From contig JAGVWX010000016.1 of the NCBI GenBank assembly GCA_018304105.1, positions 1 to 41,191 on the forward strand: a stretch of DNA of 41,191 nucleotides, read 5' to 3'. The notes under the pieces are model-generated. The model was not told the origin of the DNA. It did not search any database and was given only the letters and a program-made list of their open reading frames with translations. Numbering within the stretch: the first letter of the stretch is position 1; every line of letters starts with the position of its first letter. The translations under genes and the position numbers were made by a program. The DNA is from Candidatus Pacearchaeota archaeon. Lineage in GTDB: Archaea; Nanobdellota; Nanobdellia; Pacearchaeales; GW2011-AR1. This document shows positions 1-6,447 of the stretch, piece after piece.

Positions 1-44
1 CAATCTTGTTCACTTTTTTATAATCTTTTTACTAAAAATAGTTT

Positions 45-89
45 GGGGCGCTCTCATCCCCACCTTGAAAGGTGTAGATTTCCCGCGCC
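45..89. repeat. Double hairpin resembling an IS200/IS605-type end
   Basis: An outer stem GGCGC (47-51) / GCGCC (85-89) encloses a perfect inner hairpin CACCTT-GA-AAGGTG (61-74). A long-stem hairpin followed by a short T-rich stretch is typical of the right end of IS200/IS605/TnpB elements. A hairpin of similar design lies at the other end of the window (41096-41133). No transposase or TnpB reading frame is visible beside it, so this is at most a remnant or the edge of an element beyond the window. Confidence 0.3.
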
Positions 90-156
90 TAATTAAAAAC
101 CTTTCTAATATAAAAGATATTTAAAAACCTTAAATTCTACATTTAAATATTAGTTT

Positions 157-228
157 GGGCCCATAGTATAATGGTTATTATGTCTGGCTGGCAGTCAGAA
201 GATTCGAGTCCGATTCTCGATGGGTCCA
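157..228 (+). tRNA. tRNA-Ala (anticodon GGC)
   Basis: A full cloverleaf can be drawn: 7-bp acceptor stem (157-163 with 221-227) including the G3-U70 wobble that marks alanine tRNAs, D-arm containing TGG, 5-bp anticodon stem with loop CTGGCAG (anticodon GGC), T-stem TCGAG/CTCGA, and discriminator A at 228. CCA is not encoded. Two oddities: the D-stem is weak, and the T-loop starts T-C-C instead of T-T-C, so the usual pseudouridine-55 position is a C. No intron is seen. The 11-bp 3' end recurs 76 bp downstream. Confidence 0.8.
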
Positions 229-230
229 TT

Positions 231-305
231 TGCAGCCAGGTTTGATTCCCTGAAATGCGTAAGCGTTTCAATGGCTGAACTTCGTTCAGACCTGATGGGT
301 CCATA
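231..305 (+). other. tRNA-Ala 3'-end duplication with structured spacer
   Basis: The last 11 bp of the tRNA-Ala region (GATGGGTCCAT, 219-229) recur at 295-305. The spacer holds a T-arm-like segment around 239-250, an 8-bp hairpin with a GTAA loop (251-270; a GNRA tetraloop) and a hairpin CTGAAC-TTC-GTTCAG (275-289). No second 5' half is present, so this is not a second tRNA. It could be an integration scar (short direct repeat of a tRNA 3' end) or a small structured RNA co-transcribed with the tRNA. Confidence 0.4.
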
Positions 306-358
306 TATCCCAAACCATCTTCCGCAACCATTAAAAACCCAGGCATCTTTTTTCTTCC

Positions 359-1168
359 ATGGCTAAAACGATTGGCATTATTGCCATCAAAGGGGGTGTA
401 GGCAAGACAACTATTTCTGCCGCACTTGCAACAGACCTAGCAAACCACTATCAAAAAAAAGTTCTTCTTGTCGACACAAACTACTCTGCTCCAAATCTCG
501 GCTTGCACATGGACATTCTCGAGCCAGATAAAACAATTCACCACGTTCTGGATAAAAAAGTCCACGCAAAATCTGCAGTCCACGAAAAATTCGGTGTCGA
601 CGTAATTCCGGGAGAATATGTATACAACAAAAATATCCCTTATTTAAAATTAAAAGACCGTCTTGCTCCGCTCAAAAAAGATTATGACTTCATTATCTTA
701 GATTCCTCCCCAAGCTTAAACGACGAAATGCTTTCAACTATGCTTGCCTCCGACGCGCTCTTCGTCGTCACAACCCCAGATTACCCGACTCTTTCCTGCA
801 CGATAAAAGCCGCGAAGCTTGCAAAACAAAGGGGCAAGCCGATTGCAGGAATAATAATCAACAAAATCCGTGACCCAAAGTATGAGCTGACCATAAGGGA
901 GATAGAAGACTCTGTTGACATTCCGGTCATAGCGAGAATTCCCGACGACAAACACGCAATCCGCTCGCTTTTTTCAAGAATCCCCCTTCCCCTCTACAAA
1001 AAAAGTTCCCCACTCTCGCAGGAAATAAACAGATTAAACGCCGCGCTCACCAGAAATAAAGAAAAGAAATCTTTCTTCCAGTCTTTAATGCCTTTCGATT
1101 TCAGAAGAGAAAGAGTCAACCGCGAGCTCCTCAAAGAAGATTTTTACTCAAACACTTTCAAATCTTAA
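359..1168 (+). CDS. ParA/MinD-family P-loop ATPase
   Basis: This 269-aa protein opens with the deviant Walker A motif KGGVGKTT (11-18), the signature lysine at the motif start defining the ParA/MinD/Mrp group. A Walker A' region follows (LLVDTNYSAPNLGLHM; the usual D is in LLVDTN) and then a Walker B-type strand FIILDSSPSL. Archaeal MinD-like ATPases act in spatial organisation of membrane or DNA cargo; the cargo here is unknown, and no ParB or MinC partner is nearby. The C-terminus (about 235-269) is basic and rich in Phe/Arg and could bind membrane or nucleic acid. The next gene (HIT) starts 1 bp after its stop, so the two probably share a transcript. Confidence 0.85.
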   Translation: MAKTIGIIAIKGGVGKTTISAALATDLANHYQKKVLLVDTNYSAPNLGLHMDILEPDKTIHHVLDKKVHAKSAVHEKFGVDVIPGEYVYNKNIPYLKLKDRLAPLKKDYDFIILDSSPSLNDEMLSTMLASDALFVVTTPDYPTLSCTIKAAKLAKQRGKPIAGIIINKIRDPKYELTIREIEDSVDIPVIARIPDDKHAIRSLFSRIPLPLYKKSSPLSQEINRLNAALTRNKEKKSFFQSLMPFDFRRERVNRELLKEDFYSNTFKS

Positions 1169-1169
1169 A

Positions 1170-1535
1170 ATGAAAAAAAGCAAAGACTGCATTTTCTGCA
1201 AAATCGCAAAGGATGAAATTTCAGATATGAAAATAAAAGAATCAGACAACTTCTTTGCCATCAAAGACAAATATCCAAACGCTGAAGGTCATACTCTCGT
1301 CATTCCAAAAAAACACTTCGTGACAATCCTGGACATCCCGAATACCCTTGCTCCAGAACTCCTAAAAATGATAAAGGACGTCGCTTCAGATTTAATGGAT
1401 AAAAAACTTGCCGACGGTTTCAACGTCATCCAAAACAATCTCCAAGTCGCGGGCCAGGCCATCATGCATGCCCACTTCCACATAATTCCAAGAAAAGAAG
1501 GCGATGGAATCAGGTATCTCGTCAAAGAAAAATAA
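1170..1535 (+). CDS. HIT-family nucleotide hydrolase/transferase
   Basis: A 121-aa histidine-triad protein. The catalytic triad motif HAHFHII lies at 100-106, preceded by the usual FNVIQNN and AGQAIMH strands. The N-terminus has the CxxC pair (CIFC, 7-10) seen in zinc-containing HIT proteins of the Hint/PKCI group. These enzymes hydrolyse AMP-linked phosphoramidates or dinucleotides; the substrate cannot be assigned here. The start ATG is 1 bp after the stop of the ParA/MinD-like gene, implying translational coupling. The length matches the family. Confidence 0.9.
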   Translation: MKKSKDCIFCKIAKDEISDMKIKESDNFFAIKDKYPNAEGHTLVIPKKHFVTILDIPNTLAPELLKMIKDVASDLMDKKLADGFNVIQNNLQVAGQAIMHAHFHIIPRKEGDGIRYLVKEK

Positions 1536-1646
1536 CTCCCTCTTAACTTTTCTGTCATTTTACAAGATTCTCTAAAAAATTTAATCAGTTGCCGTTACAA
1601 TAATTAGTCTTCAGCAAATTTAGGCTATTTCATTTCAAATTTATAG

Positions 1647-1859
1647 TTACCACCATCTTACCGCTTTCAGCAAAACAGAAATCGACAGCATCAGAAAACC
1701 AAGTATCATCGCGCTCTGCCCAAATTCTGTTTCAGCCAAAATCCATGCTCCCGTTATAATCAACAAAGCAATAATAAGATTCAGGAAAAATATGAAGTTG
1801 CTCAGAATATGATAGGGCCTTCTCGCCCCCCCGGTTTCCTTAACCCTCACATTTTTCAT
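1647..1859 (-). CDS. Small two-helix membrane protein
   Basis: A 70-aa protein of unknown function. A short basic N-terminus (with RRP) is followed by two hydrophobic helices at about 20-42 and 47-66, predicting a hairpin membrane protein with a short polar turn containing ETE. It ends KAVRWW. There are no family motifs. It is convergent with the HIT gene and stands alone. The hydrophobicity pattern supports a real gene; the function is not known. Confidence 0.5.
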   Translation of the reverse strand: MKNVRVKETGGARRPYHILSNFIFFLNLIIALLIITGAWILAETEFGQSAMILGFLMLSISVLLKAVRWW

Positions 1860-1920
1860 AAAAAGACAAAGATTTTTTGATTAATAAAATTATGTCTTTA
1901 AAGTTGTGTCGGGGTTTGGA

Positions 1921-1947
1921 TGGCTCCAGGGAGAATCAAACCTCAAC
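1921..1947 (-). pseudogene. Displaced tRNA 3'-half remnant
   Basis: Read on the minus strand, this stretch contains a T-loop-like TTTGATT and ends in TGGAGCCA, which could pair over most positions with the 5' acceptor strand of tRNA-Met. The T-stem is mismatched, so it is degenerate. It lies on the start-codon side of the LAGLIDADG gene, whereas the intact tRNA-Met lies at that gene's other end. I interpret it as the displaced 3' half of the tRNA. Confidence 0.4.
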
Positions 1948-1998
1948 TTCTTTAAAATAGTAACGTAATTATATAAAATCCAAAGTCAATTATTATTA

Positions 1999-2688
1999 AT
2001 GGATTATCAATTAAACAAAGGTGGTGCCCTGTTTTATGGGATAATGTTGGGAGATGGCTGCTTATCACATCATCAGTCAAAAGACGGGCAAGATTATTTT
2101 TTCATTTCAATAACTTGTTCATATCGCGATGATCAAGAATTCATGAAAGAAATACTTCTGCCCTTAACGATAAAATTAAGAGAAAAGAATGTAAATATAA
2201 AACAAAGGCCTGAAAAAGGAACTGTCGAATTGAACTTTACAGACAAAAGATTATTTCAAAAGATTAAAGGGCTTAATTTTCCAGTGGGCAAAAAAGGTCC
2301 TGAATTGGCAATCCCAAAGGTATTCTATGAACAAAGACTCTTAAAAGAAATCGTACAAGGATTTTTCGCAACTGATGGTAGTTTAGTAATTACAAAAAAT
2401 CCAAACAAAGTTTATCCAAGAATAGAAGCTCATGTCATACACAGAAAGTTAATAGAACAAATCCACCAATACCTGACAGATTTAGGAATGCAAGGTCATG
2501 TATACAAATGTAAAAGAAATAATCAGAGATGGAAGAAAGAACAAGACCAATATAGATTTCAATTTAATAGCAAGAAGAATCTGCTACTTTTCAGAGAACT
2601 AATCGGCTTTGTTAATCCAAAACACCAAAGAAAATTCTTAGAATATATGGCTGCACCGGGGATTGAACCCGGGACCCCTAGCTCATGA
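1999..2688 (+). CDS. LAGLIDADG homing endonuclease (free-standing, beside tRNA-Met)
   Basis: A 229-aa single-chain, two-motif LAGLIDADG endonuclease. Motif 1 is FYGIMLGDG (12-20) and motif 2 VQGFFATDG (119-127), each ending in the catalytic acidic residue. Such enzymes make sequence-specific double-strand breaks and spread introns, inteins or themselves. A TATA-like box (TTATATAAAATCC, about 1969-1981) lies 25 bp before the ATG, so the gene has its own promoter and a leaderless start. The last 13 or so codons are read from the antisense strand of tRNA-Met, so the natural C-terminus was probably replaced at insertion. No intron splice structure is seen around it, so it looks free-standing. Confidence 0.85.
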   Translation: MDYQLNKGGALFYGIMLGDGCLSHHQSKDGQDYFFISITCSYRDDQEFMKEILLPLTIKLREKNVNIKQRPEKGTVELNFTDKRLFQKIKGLNFPVGKKGPELAIPKVFYEQRLLKEIVQGFFATDGSLVITKNPNKVYPRIEAHVIHRKLIEQIHQYLTDLGMQGHVYKCKRNNQRWKKEQDQYRFQFNSKKNLLLFRELIGFVNPKHQRKFLEYMAAPGIEPGTPSS

Positions 2689-2719
2689 GACTAGTGCTCT
2701 ACCACTGAGCTACACAGCC
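2648..2719 (-). tRNA. tRNA-Met (anticodon CAT)
   Basis: A clean cloverleaf: acceptor stem GGCTGTG/TGCAGCC, D-stem GCTC/GAGC, anticodon stem CTAGT/GCTAG with loop CTCATGA (CAT), T-arm CCGGG-TTCAATC-CCCGG, discriminator A; CCA is not encoded. The G1-C72 pair argues against initiator tRNA. Elongator Met is most likely; an Ile tRNA decoding AUA through a modified C34 cannot be excluded from sequence alone. The 3' end overlaps the reading frame of the converging LAGLIDADG gene. The 5' 21 bp are duplicated upstream (2775-2795). Confidence 0.93.
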
Positions 2720-2774
2720 ATTTGTTTTACTGTTTTAGCTCGGGGGTTCCAAGACCCTTTGCCAAGAGCAGACT

Positions 2775-2795
2775 TACCACTGAGCTACACAGCCA
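2775..2795 (-). pseudogene. Duplicated tRNA-Met 5' half
   Basis: The 5' end of tRNA-Met through the D-loop GGTA (TGGCTGTG...GTGGTA on the minus strand) is repeated exactly here, 76 bp upstream of the intact copy. After GGTA the sequence diverges into about 55 bp with no tRNA fold. The break in the D-arm is at nearly the same tRNA position as the break in the displaced half at the tRNA-Arg locus (15541-15563). Confidence 0.6.
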
Positions 2796-2871
2796 ATCAA
2801 CAAGAACGCGGTTTTGACAGCGTTCCAATTAAACAAAAACGCAGGGTTTTTAAGTATGTTGCTCTTAACGA

Positions 2872-2982
2872 TTTGGTGCGCGGCGCTGGTCCATCATGAG
2901 CTGGGCGAATGACCTCGTTATTTACGCGCAACAATAATAAGACGCCAGCAACAAAAACAGGCGTCCTATTTTGCGCACCAAA
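2872..2982. repeat. Intergenic hairpin element with terminal inverted repeats (family A, full copy)
   Basis: The ends are the inverted repeats TTTGGTGCGC (2872-2881) and GCGCACCAAA (2973-2982). Inside is the conserved module AAGAC-stem-loop-stem-GTCCTATT with stem GACGCC/GGCGTC (2941-2965). A second full copy with different stem bases lies at 25787-25859. A TATA-like TTTTTAAG (about 2846-2853) sits some 25 bp before its left end, so the element may form the 5' leader of the gene at 3012. Confidence 0.7.
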
Positions 2983-3011
2983 AAGATTCATAATTTAAGA
3001 GGATATCAAAA

Positions 3012-3242
3012 ATGGCAACAAGTGAAATTTTAAACGAAACAAACGATCTCGCAGAACAGATATTCCTAAAACTAGGTTCCATTGGTTTATGGCTTCAAGC
3101 CATCGGCCTCATTTTCGTTTTCTGGCTAGCCTTCCAGATAATCAACTGGGTTCTCAGCCGAAGAAGAATCAAAAAGATGAACGAACTAATCGAAACTCTT
3201 CAAAACATAGAAAAAAAATTAGACAAAGCGATAAAAAAATAA
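3012..3242 (+). CDS. Small single-pass membrane protein with coiled coil
   Basis: A 76-aa protein. A short polar N-terminus (about 1-24) is followed by one hydrophobic helix (about 25-48), a basic stop-transfer stretch SRRRIKK, and a C-terminal heptad-like helix rich in Leu, Glu and Lys (55-76). This predicts an anchored protein with a cytosolic coiled coil. An AGAGGAT Shine-Dalgarno-like sequence lies about 8 bp before the ATG. Function unknown. Confidence 0.6.
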   Translation: MATSEILNETNDLAEQIFLKLGSIGLWLQAIGLIFVFWLAFQIINWVLSRRRIKKMNELIETLQNIEKKLDKAIKK

Positions 3243-3267
3243 GTAAGAAAAATTAGATAAATATTCT

Positions 3268-3600
3268 TTACTCTTTTACCAAGACAATATCCATAGTCGA
3301 GATATTCGTCTTCTTTCCTTCGGACTCAAAACTTTCACTTCCTATTTTTATTTCTTTTACTTTAACCGCATTTTCCAAAGATCTCTTGGCAATCTCTGCC
3401 ACATCAACCGCCTTAGAAATAAACTTGCCCCTTGACCTTATAACAACTTCCGCTGCATCCTTTCTCATGAACTGAGTAATTACCCCACGAATATAATTTA
3501 CAAGCGGCTTCGAACCGATAAAAACAGAATTATCATTACTCCGATTGCTCGTCGCCTTGTTGCTCGGTTCCGATGTCCTTCCCTCTGTGTTCTCTGTCAT
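3268..3600 (-). CDS. alba: Alba-family nucleic-acid-binding protein
   Basis: Residues 24-110 form a complete Alba (Sac10b) fold: the start strand with FIGSKP, helix VNYIRGVI, strand EVVIRSRG, the helix KAVDVAEIAKRSLE, and the C-terminal strand with TMDIVLV. Alba dimers coat archaeal DNA and RNA. The N-terminal 23 residues are a Ser/Asn/Thr-rich tail not found in most Alba proteins. It is encoded in a 65-bp out-of-frame overlap with the 3' end of the eS17 gene. No in-frame ATG, GTG or TTG near the domain start gives a shorter form, so the overlap looks genuine. Probably co-transcribed with eS17. Confidence 0.9.
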   Translation of the reverse strand: MTENTEGRTSEPSNKATSNRSNDNSVFIGSKPLVNYIRGVITQFMRKDAAEVVIRSRGKFISKAVDVAEIAKRSLENAVKVKEIKIGSESFESEGKKTNISTMDIVLVKE

Positions 3601-3787
3601 GTTCTTTCTGTCGTTTCTGCCTAGCCAGCCTGCTCAACTGGCCAGCCACTTTATTTCTTACCTTTTTAGAAGGCATCGTATCTTTTAATATCTTTTTATT
3701 TCTCTCGAAATCTTCATTAAATCCCTCGGTAGTAGTGAACAATTCAAATGCTGCCCGTTTGATGATTGTAGATTTTATTCTTCCCAT
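3536..3787 (-). CDS. rps17e: 30S ribosomal protein eS17
   Basis: The N-terminal 60 residues match archaeal eS17: MGRIKSTIIKRAA, then the helical part with NKKILKDTMPSKKVRNKVAG and LSRLARQ. eS17 is a small, basic ribosomal protein of the small subunit head, shared by archaea and eukaryotes. The usual archaeal protein ends soon after this point. Here an extra charged tail of about 25 residues (rich in E, D, H, R, Q) follows, and its codons overlap the Alba start by 65 bp. Confidence 0.9.
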   Translation of the reverse strand: MGRIKSTIIKRAAFELFTTTEGFNEDFERNKKILKDTMPSKKVRNKVAGQLSRLARQKRQKEHDREHRGKDIGTEQQGDEQSE

Positions 3788-3971
3788 TTCATGAATTGAA
3801 ATATCATCATTAAAAACCTTTCTATCTCATAGTTTTATTAAAAATAACAAACGATGAATAAACCGATTATTATTAGAAAGAGCCTATTCACAAGTCGGTA
3901 AGTTGGGAGGTGGTTTAATAACTACTTAGAATTAATGAATTAGAAACTACAAGAAAGTTTTCTACAAATTA

Positions 3972-4940
3972 TCAAAACTCCAATCTCTCAAACCTTACTA
4001 AATTTCCCCATTGCTCGAGAAACTGCCTTCCTTTCTTATTCAGCTCTCCCGGAGCCATGAAAACTGCAGGCAGCTTCTCAGCTCTCGCCTTCTTGTCCGC
4101 CTTCACCAAATCCGCATCGCTCACAGATTTCTTGTCTTTTGCAATAACATAATAATTCTGCTTTCCCAAATCTGTGTTTATCCTTACCTTCGCTTCAAAC
4201 TCTTTTTTCTTCTCCGCAACAACATGCAAAATCTCAATATCTTTCCTCGACAAAGAATCTTTCACATTAATCGCAAAGCCGTTATCAATAACCTTATCTC
4301 TCTTCTTCTCAGCAAGCGATCGTTCGTCATCGCTTGCGTTGGTTTTCTCAGCCAACGATCGCTCTCCTTCATTCAACGAACTTTCCTGATTCACCAAAGG
4401 CTCAGCAACCAAAGGAACTTCTTCTTCATCTTCCTCTAGGCCTGCCACACTTGGACGGTCTTCGCGCAGCGCTTCCTCTTTTTTATTATCTTTATTAATT
4501 ACTTGGGCAATTTCCTCATCGCTTAACGTAAAGTATTTCCAAAATAATTTCATTTCCCCATCAACCCTGACCTTTACAGGAATTGCAAAATCTTTTATCG
4601 CCCTCAAAGCCACGCGGACAACCGGATCTTGATTGGCGTCTTCCAAGAGCTTTTCCTGTCTCAATTTCTGGAAAGCTTCCTTCTCCCTCTGATTCAGATA
4701 CGGAACAAACTTTTCTAACATCACTTCCTGCCCGGGCAGATAATACAACGGCGAACTCCCGACTCTCATATTAGAAATCTTTATCTTGTCCTCATCCTTC
4801 AGCTCGCTCAAGAAAGCCGAAGCAAACAGCGGCGAGAAGTTAATCTCCTTCGCGACCTGCACCGGCAAAATCGGCCCCCTCATTCTAATCGTCGATAAAA
4901 TCTTTTCCTTGCTCGTATTGAGCTTTTCCACTTCTATCAT
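3972..4940 (-). CDS. Winged-helix DNA-binding protein with acidic linker and C-terminal domain
   Basis: A 322-aa protein of unknown role. Residues 8-80 look like a winged helix (ILSTIRMRGPILPVQVAKEI followed by a LYYLPG wing). A middle segment (about 95-150) is followed by an acidic low-complexity linker (about 155-215) in which DERSLAEK/GERSLAEK occurs twice, reflecting a local DNA duplication at about 4313-4380. The C-terminal 100 residues (about 225-322) alternate strands and helices with charged residues in DADLVKADKKARA and could be a restriction-endonuclease-like fold, but I see no certain catalytic set. Possibly a DNA-binding or repair factor; not identified. Confidence 0.6.
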   Translation of the reverse strand: MIEVEKLNTSKEKILSTIRMRGPILPVQVAKEINFSPLFASAFLSELKDEDKIKISNMRVGSSPLYYLPGQEVMLEKFVPYLNQREKEAFQKLRQEKLLEDANQDPVVRVALRAIKDFAIPVKVRVDGEMKLFWKYFTLSDEEIAQVINKDNKKEEALREDRPSVAGLEEDEEEVPLVAEPLVNQESSLNEGERSLAEKTNASDDERSLAEKKRDKVIDNGFAINVKDSLSRKDIEILHVVAEKKKEFEAKVRINTDLGKQNYYVIAKDKKSVSDADLVKADKKARAEKLPAVFMAPGELNKKGRQFLEQWGNLVRFERLEF

Positions 4941-5037
4941 GATTTATTGTGATACCTCATTATCATAATTCACCTCTATCATTCCACTATTAAATTTAGA
5001 AAGATTATAAAGATTATTATACCAATAAAATTACTTC

Positions 5038-5154
5038 TTATGTAAATAACAAATCCATCTCAAACACCACCCTTGTCCCATTCTTCCTACCGTCCACCAA
5101 GCATGGCTTGTTATAACTATAATATCTCTGAAAATTGAAGCTATTTTTTGGCAA
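5038..5154 (-). pseudogene. Short remnant reading frame, related to one downstream of dedA
   Basis: On the minus strand a 38-codon open frame from a TTG ends at 5038 and reads like protein (contains NSFNFQRYYSY and LVDGRKNGTRVVFEM). The segment encoding NSFNFQ has a close match at 26647-26671, just downstream of the DedA gene, where the frame is broken. Two related fragments behind unrelated genes suggest pieces of a dispersed gene family. It may instead be a very small gene following endA, but the lack of an ATG argues against that. Confidence 0.35.
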
Positions 5155-5175
5155 TTAACATTCTTCTTCTAAACG

Positions 5176-5688
5176 TTAAACCTTTCTCCATTCAACTTCG
5201 TAATAACTCACCCCGCCCTCCTCATCGACAATGCAGATTAGCAGATTCTTTCTTGTCGAATGCGCCACCCTGTTTTTCGCCGCAAACTCATGCCAGCTCG
5301 TTCTTTCAGTTTCCTTAACTGTAAACACTACCCACTTCGCGTGGTCTTCTCCAGGCTTAATTCCTTTGTCGTAAACCCTAAACTCTGCCCCAAACTTCAA
5401 AGCCGTCTTTACAATATATCCTTTCTTCCTCAAATCCCTGAAAACAGCATACTTCGTCTCAATCTTCTTGTCTTTCGCAATCAGTCTTTTCATCAAAGAA
5501 TCAAAATCAATTTCCTTTTCCCTAAAGAAAACTTCCATCTTTCCTTGTTCAACAAGATATAAAACTTCAACTCCGGAATAATCAATTCTCTTCCCGTTCT
5601 TCTCTCCCCAATTTGACTTCTCGTGCATTGAAAACGCCTCAGGCGACGTAGAACTGAACACGTCTCCAGCAACAAAAGTTTTTATCAT
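5176..5688 (-). CDS. endA: tRNA-splicing endonuclease EndA
   Basis: A 170-aa protein of the short, homotetramer-forming (alpha4) size class. The C-terminal catalytic domain is complete: FRDLRKKGYIVKTALKFG, then FRVYDKG with catalytic Tyr106, GEDHAKW with His116, and HSTRKNLL with Lys147. The enzyme cuts bulge-helix-bulge motifs in intron-containing pre-tRNAs and other RNAs. The ATG lies about 25-30 bp below an ACTTAAATATT box, so it is probably leaderless. The tRNA genes in this window show no intron, so its substrates lie elsewhere. Confidence 0.95.
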   Translation of the reverse strand: MIKTFVAGDVFSSTSPEAFSMHEKSNWGEKNGKRIDYSGVEVLYLVEQGKMEVFFREKEIDFDSLMKRLIAKDKKIETKYAVFRDLRKKGYIVKTALKFGAEFRVYDKGIKPGEDHAKWVVFTVKETERTSWHEFAAKNRVAHSTRKNLLICIVDEEGGVSYYEVEWRKV

Positions 5689-5760
5689 ATCTCAAGAAAC
5701 AAATCTGAATATTTAAGTTTGTGGTTGTCCGTTATTTGAATCCTAATCAAAAGATAAATG

Positions 5761-5990
5761 AAGACCCACAGCTCAGCGGTTAGGAGTGGTGGTATGATAA
5801 TTTGCGAGCGAATCAAATGAGCGAGCCAATAATTAAGACTGCATTCTCCAAAACAGCAGTCCCATTGAAGCAGAAGAAGCGAGCCAATAATTAAGACTGC
5901 ATTCTCCAAAACAGCAGTCCCATTGAAGCAGAAGAAGCGAGCCAAACAATTAAGACAAGCCGCCTCCAAAAATTGGCTTGTCCAATTTCA
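5761..5990. repeat. Family A elements: 58-bp tandem repeat, three units
   Basis: This gene-free interval begins with a family head module (GGTTAGGAGTGGTGGTATGATAA, about 5779-5800). A 58-bp unit then repeats: copy 1 at 5821-5878 and copy 2 at 5879-5936 are practically identical, and copy 3 from 5937 is diverged. Each carries AATTAAGAC-stem-loop-stem-GTCC(C/A)ATT. Copies 1 and 2 use stem GACTGC/GCAGTC. Copy 3 uses GACAAGCC/GGCTTGTC, so both arms changed together. Confidence 0.85.
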
Positions 5991-6060
5991 CAAAGAGAAG
6001 CAGATTCTATCAATCCCAAGCATGAATAATCTTTTAAACACCTATTCTCTCTCCTAGCCG

Positions 6061-6447
6061 ATGGATAATCAAGAAGGAGAATCCGAATACGGCGACTTTG
6101 AAGAAATCAAAGAAGACGAAAAAAAAGAGCCAGAAAAGAAAGAGCAATTCCAGCAAAACTTTCCTGTCAGAGTAAAGCTTCCGAGAGAAGGGCAATTTGT
6201 CGGAGTAGTCATTGAGCGTTTAGGCGGAAAAAGAATGTCCGTAAAAACAACTGACAAAAAAACAAGAAACTGCCGCGTTCCTGGAAAGTTCTCAAGAAAA
6301 TTCTGGCTCCGCCCAGGCAACTATGTAATCATCCAGCCCTGGCCAGATAACGATGACAAAGGCGACGTCGTTTATCAATACCGCCCAAATGAAATCTCCC
6401 AGCTCAAAAGAAAGGGCTTCTTAGATAATTTAGGAACTGAGTTTTAA
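6061..6447 (+). CDS. eif1A: Translation initiation factor aIF1A
   Basis: A 128-aa protein. Residues 34-125 match archaeal aIF1A: VKLPREGQFVGVV, ERLGGKRMSVK, RNCRVPGKFSRKFWLRPGNYV, and QPWP before the DVVYQYRPNEI strand. It is an OB-fold factor that occupies the ribosomal A site during initiation. The N-terminal 30 residues are a strongly acidic tail (E/D/K-rich), longer than in most archaea. A TTTTAAAC box about 27 bp above the ATG implies a leaderless mRNA. Its 3' end overlaps the converging PRTase-like gene by 4 bp. Confidence 0.95.
   Translation: MDNQEGESEYGDFEEIKEDEKKEPEKKEQFQQNFPVRVKLPREGQFVGVVIERLGGKRMSVKTTDKKTRNCRVPGKFSRKFWLRPGNYVIIQPWPDNDDKGDVVYQYRPNEISQLKRKGFLDNLGTEF

Noticed and set aside
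2648-2719. Initiator tRNA-Met
   Set aside because: The first acceptor pair is G1-C72, whereas archaeal initiators start with A1-U72.
2663-2899. Open frame with wording like HETSALPLSYTA
   Set aside because: It is the antisense of tRNA-Met and of its duplicated 5' half, a known source of false proteins.
5685-5969. 94-codon minus-strand frame with hydrophobic repeats
   Set aside because: It is produced by the 58-bp tandem repeat of hairpin elements; the repeated wording follows the DNA repeat.
5821-5990. CRISPR array
   Set aside because: Units are 58 bp with no spacers, only three copies, and no cas genes; the unit belongs to a dispersed hairpin family.
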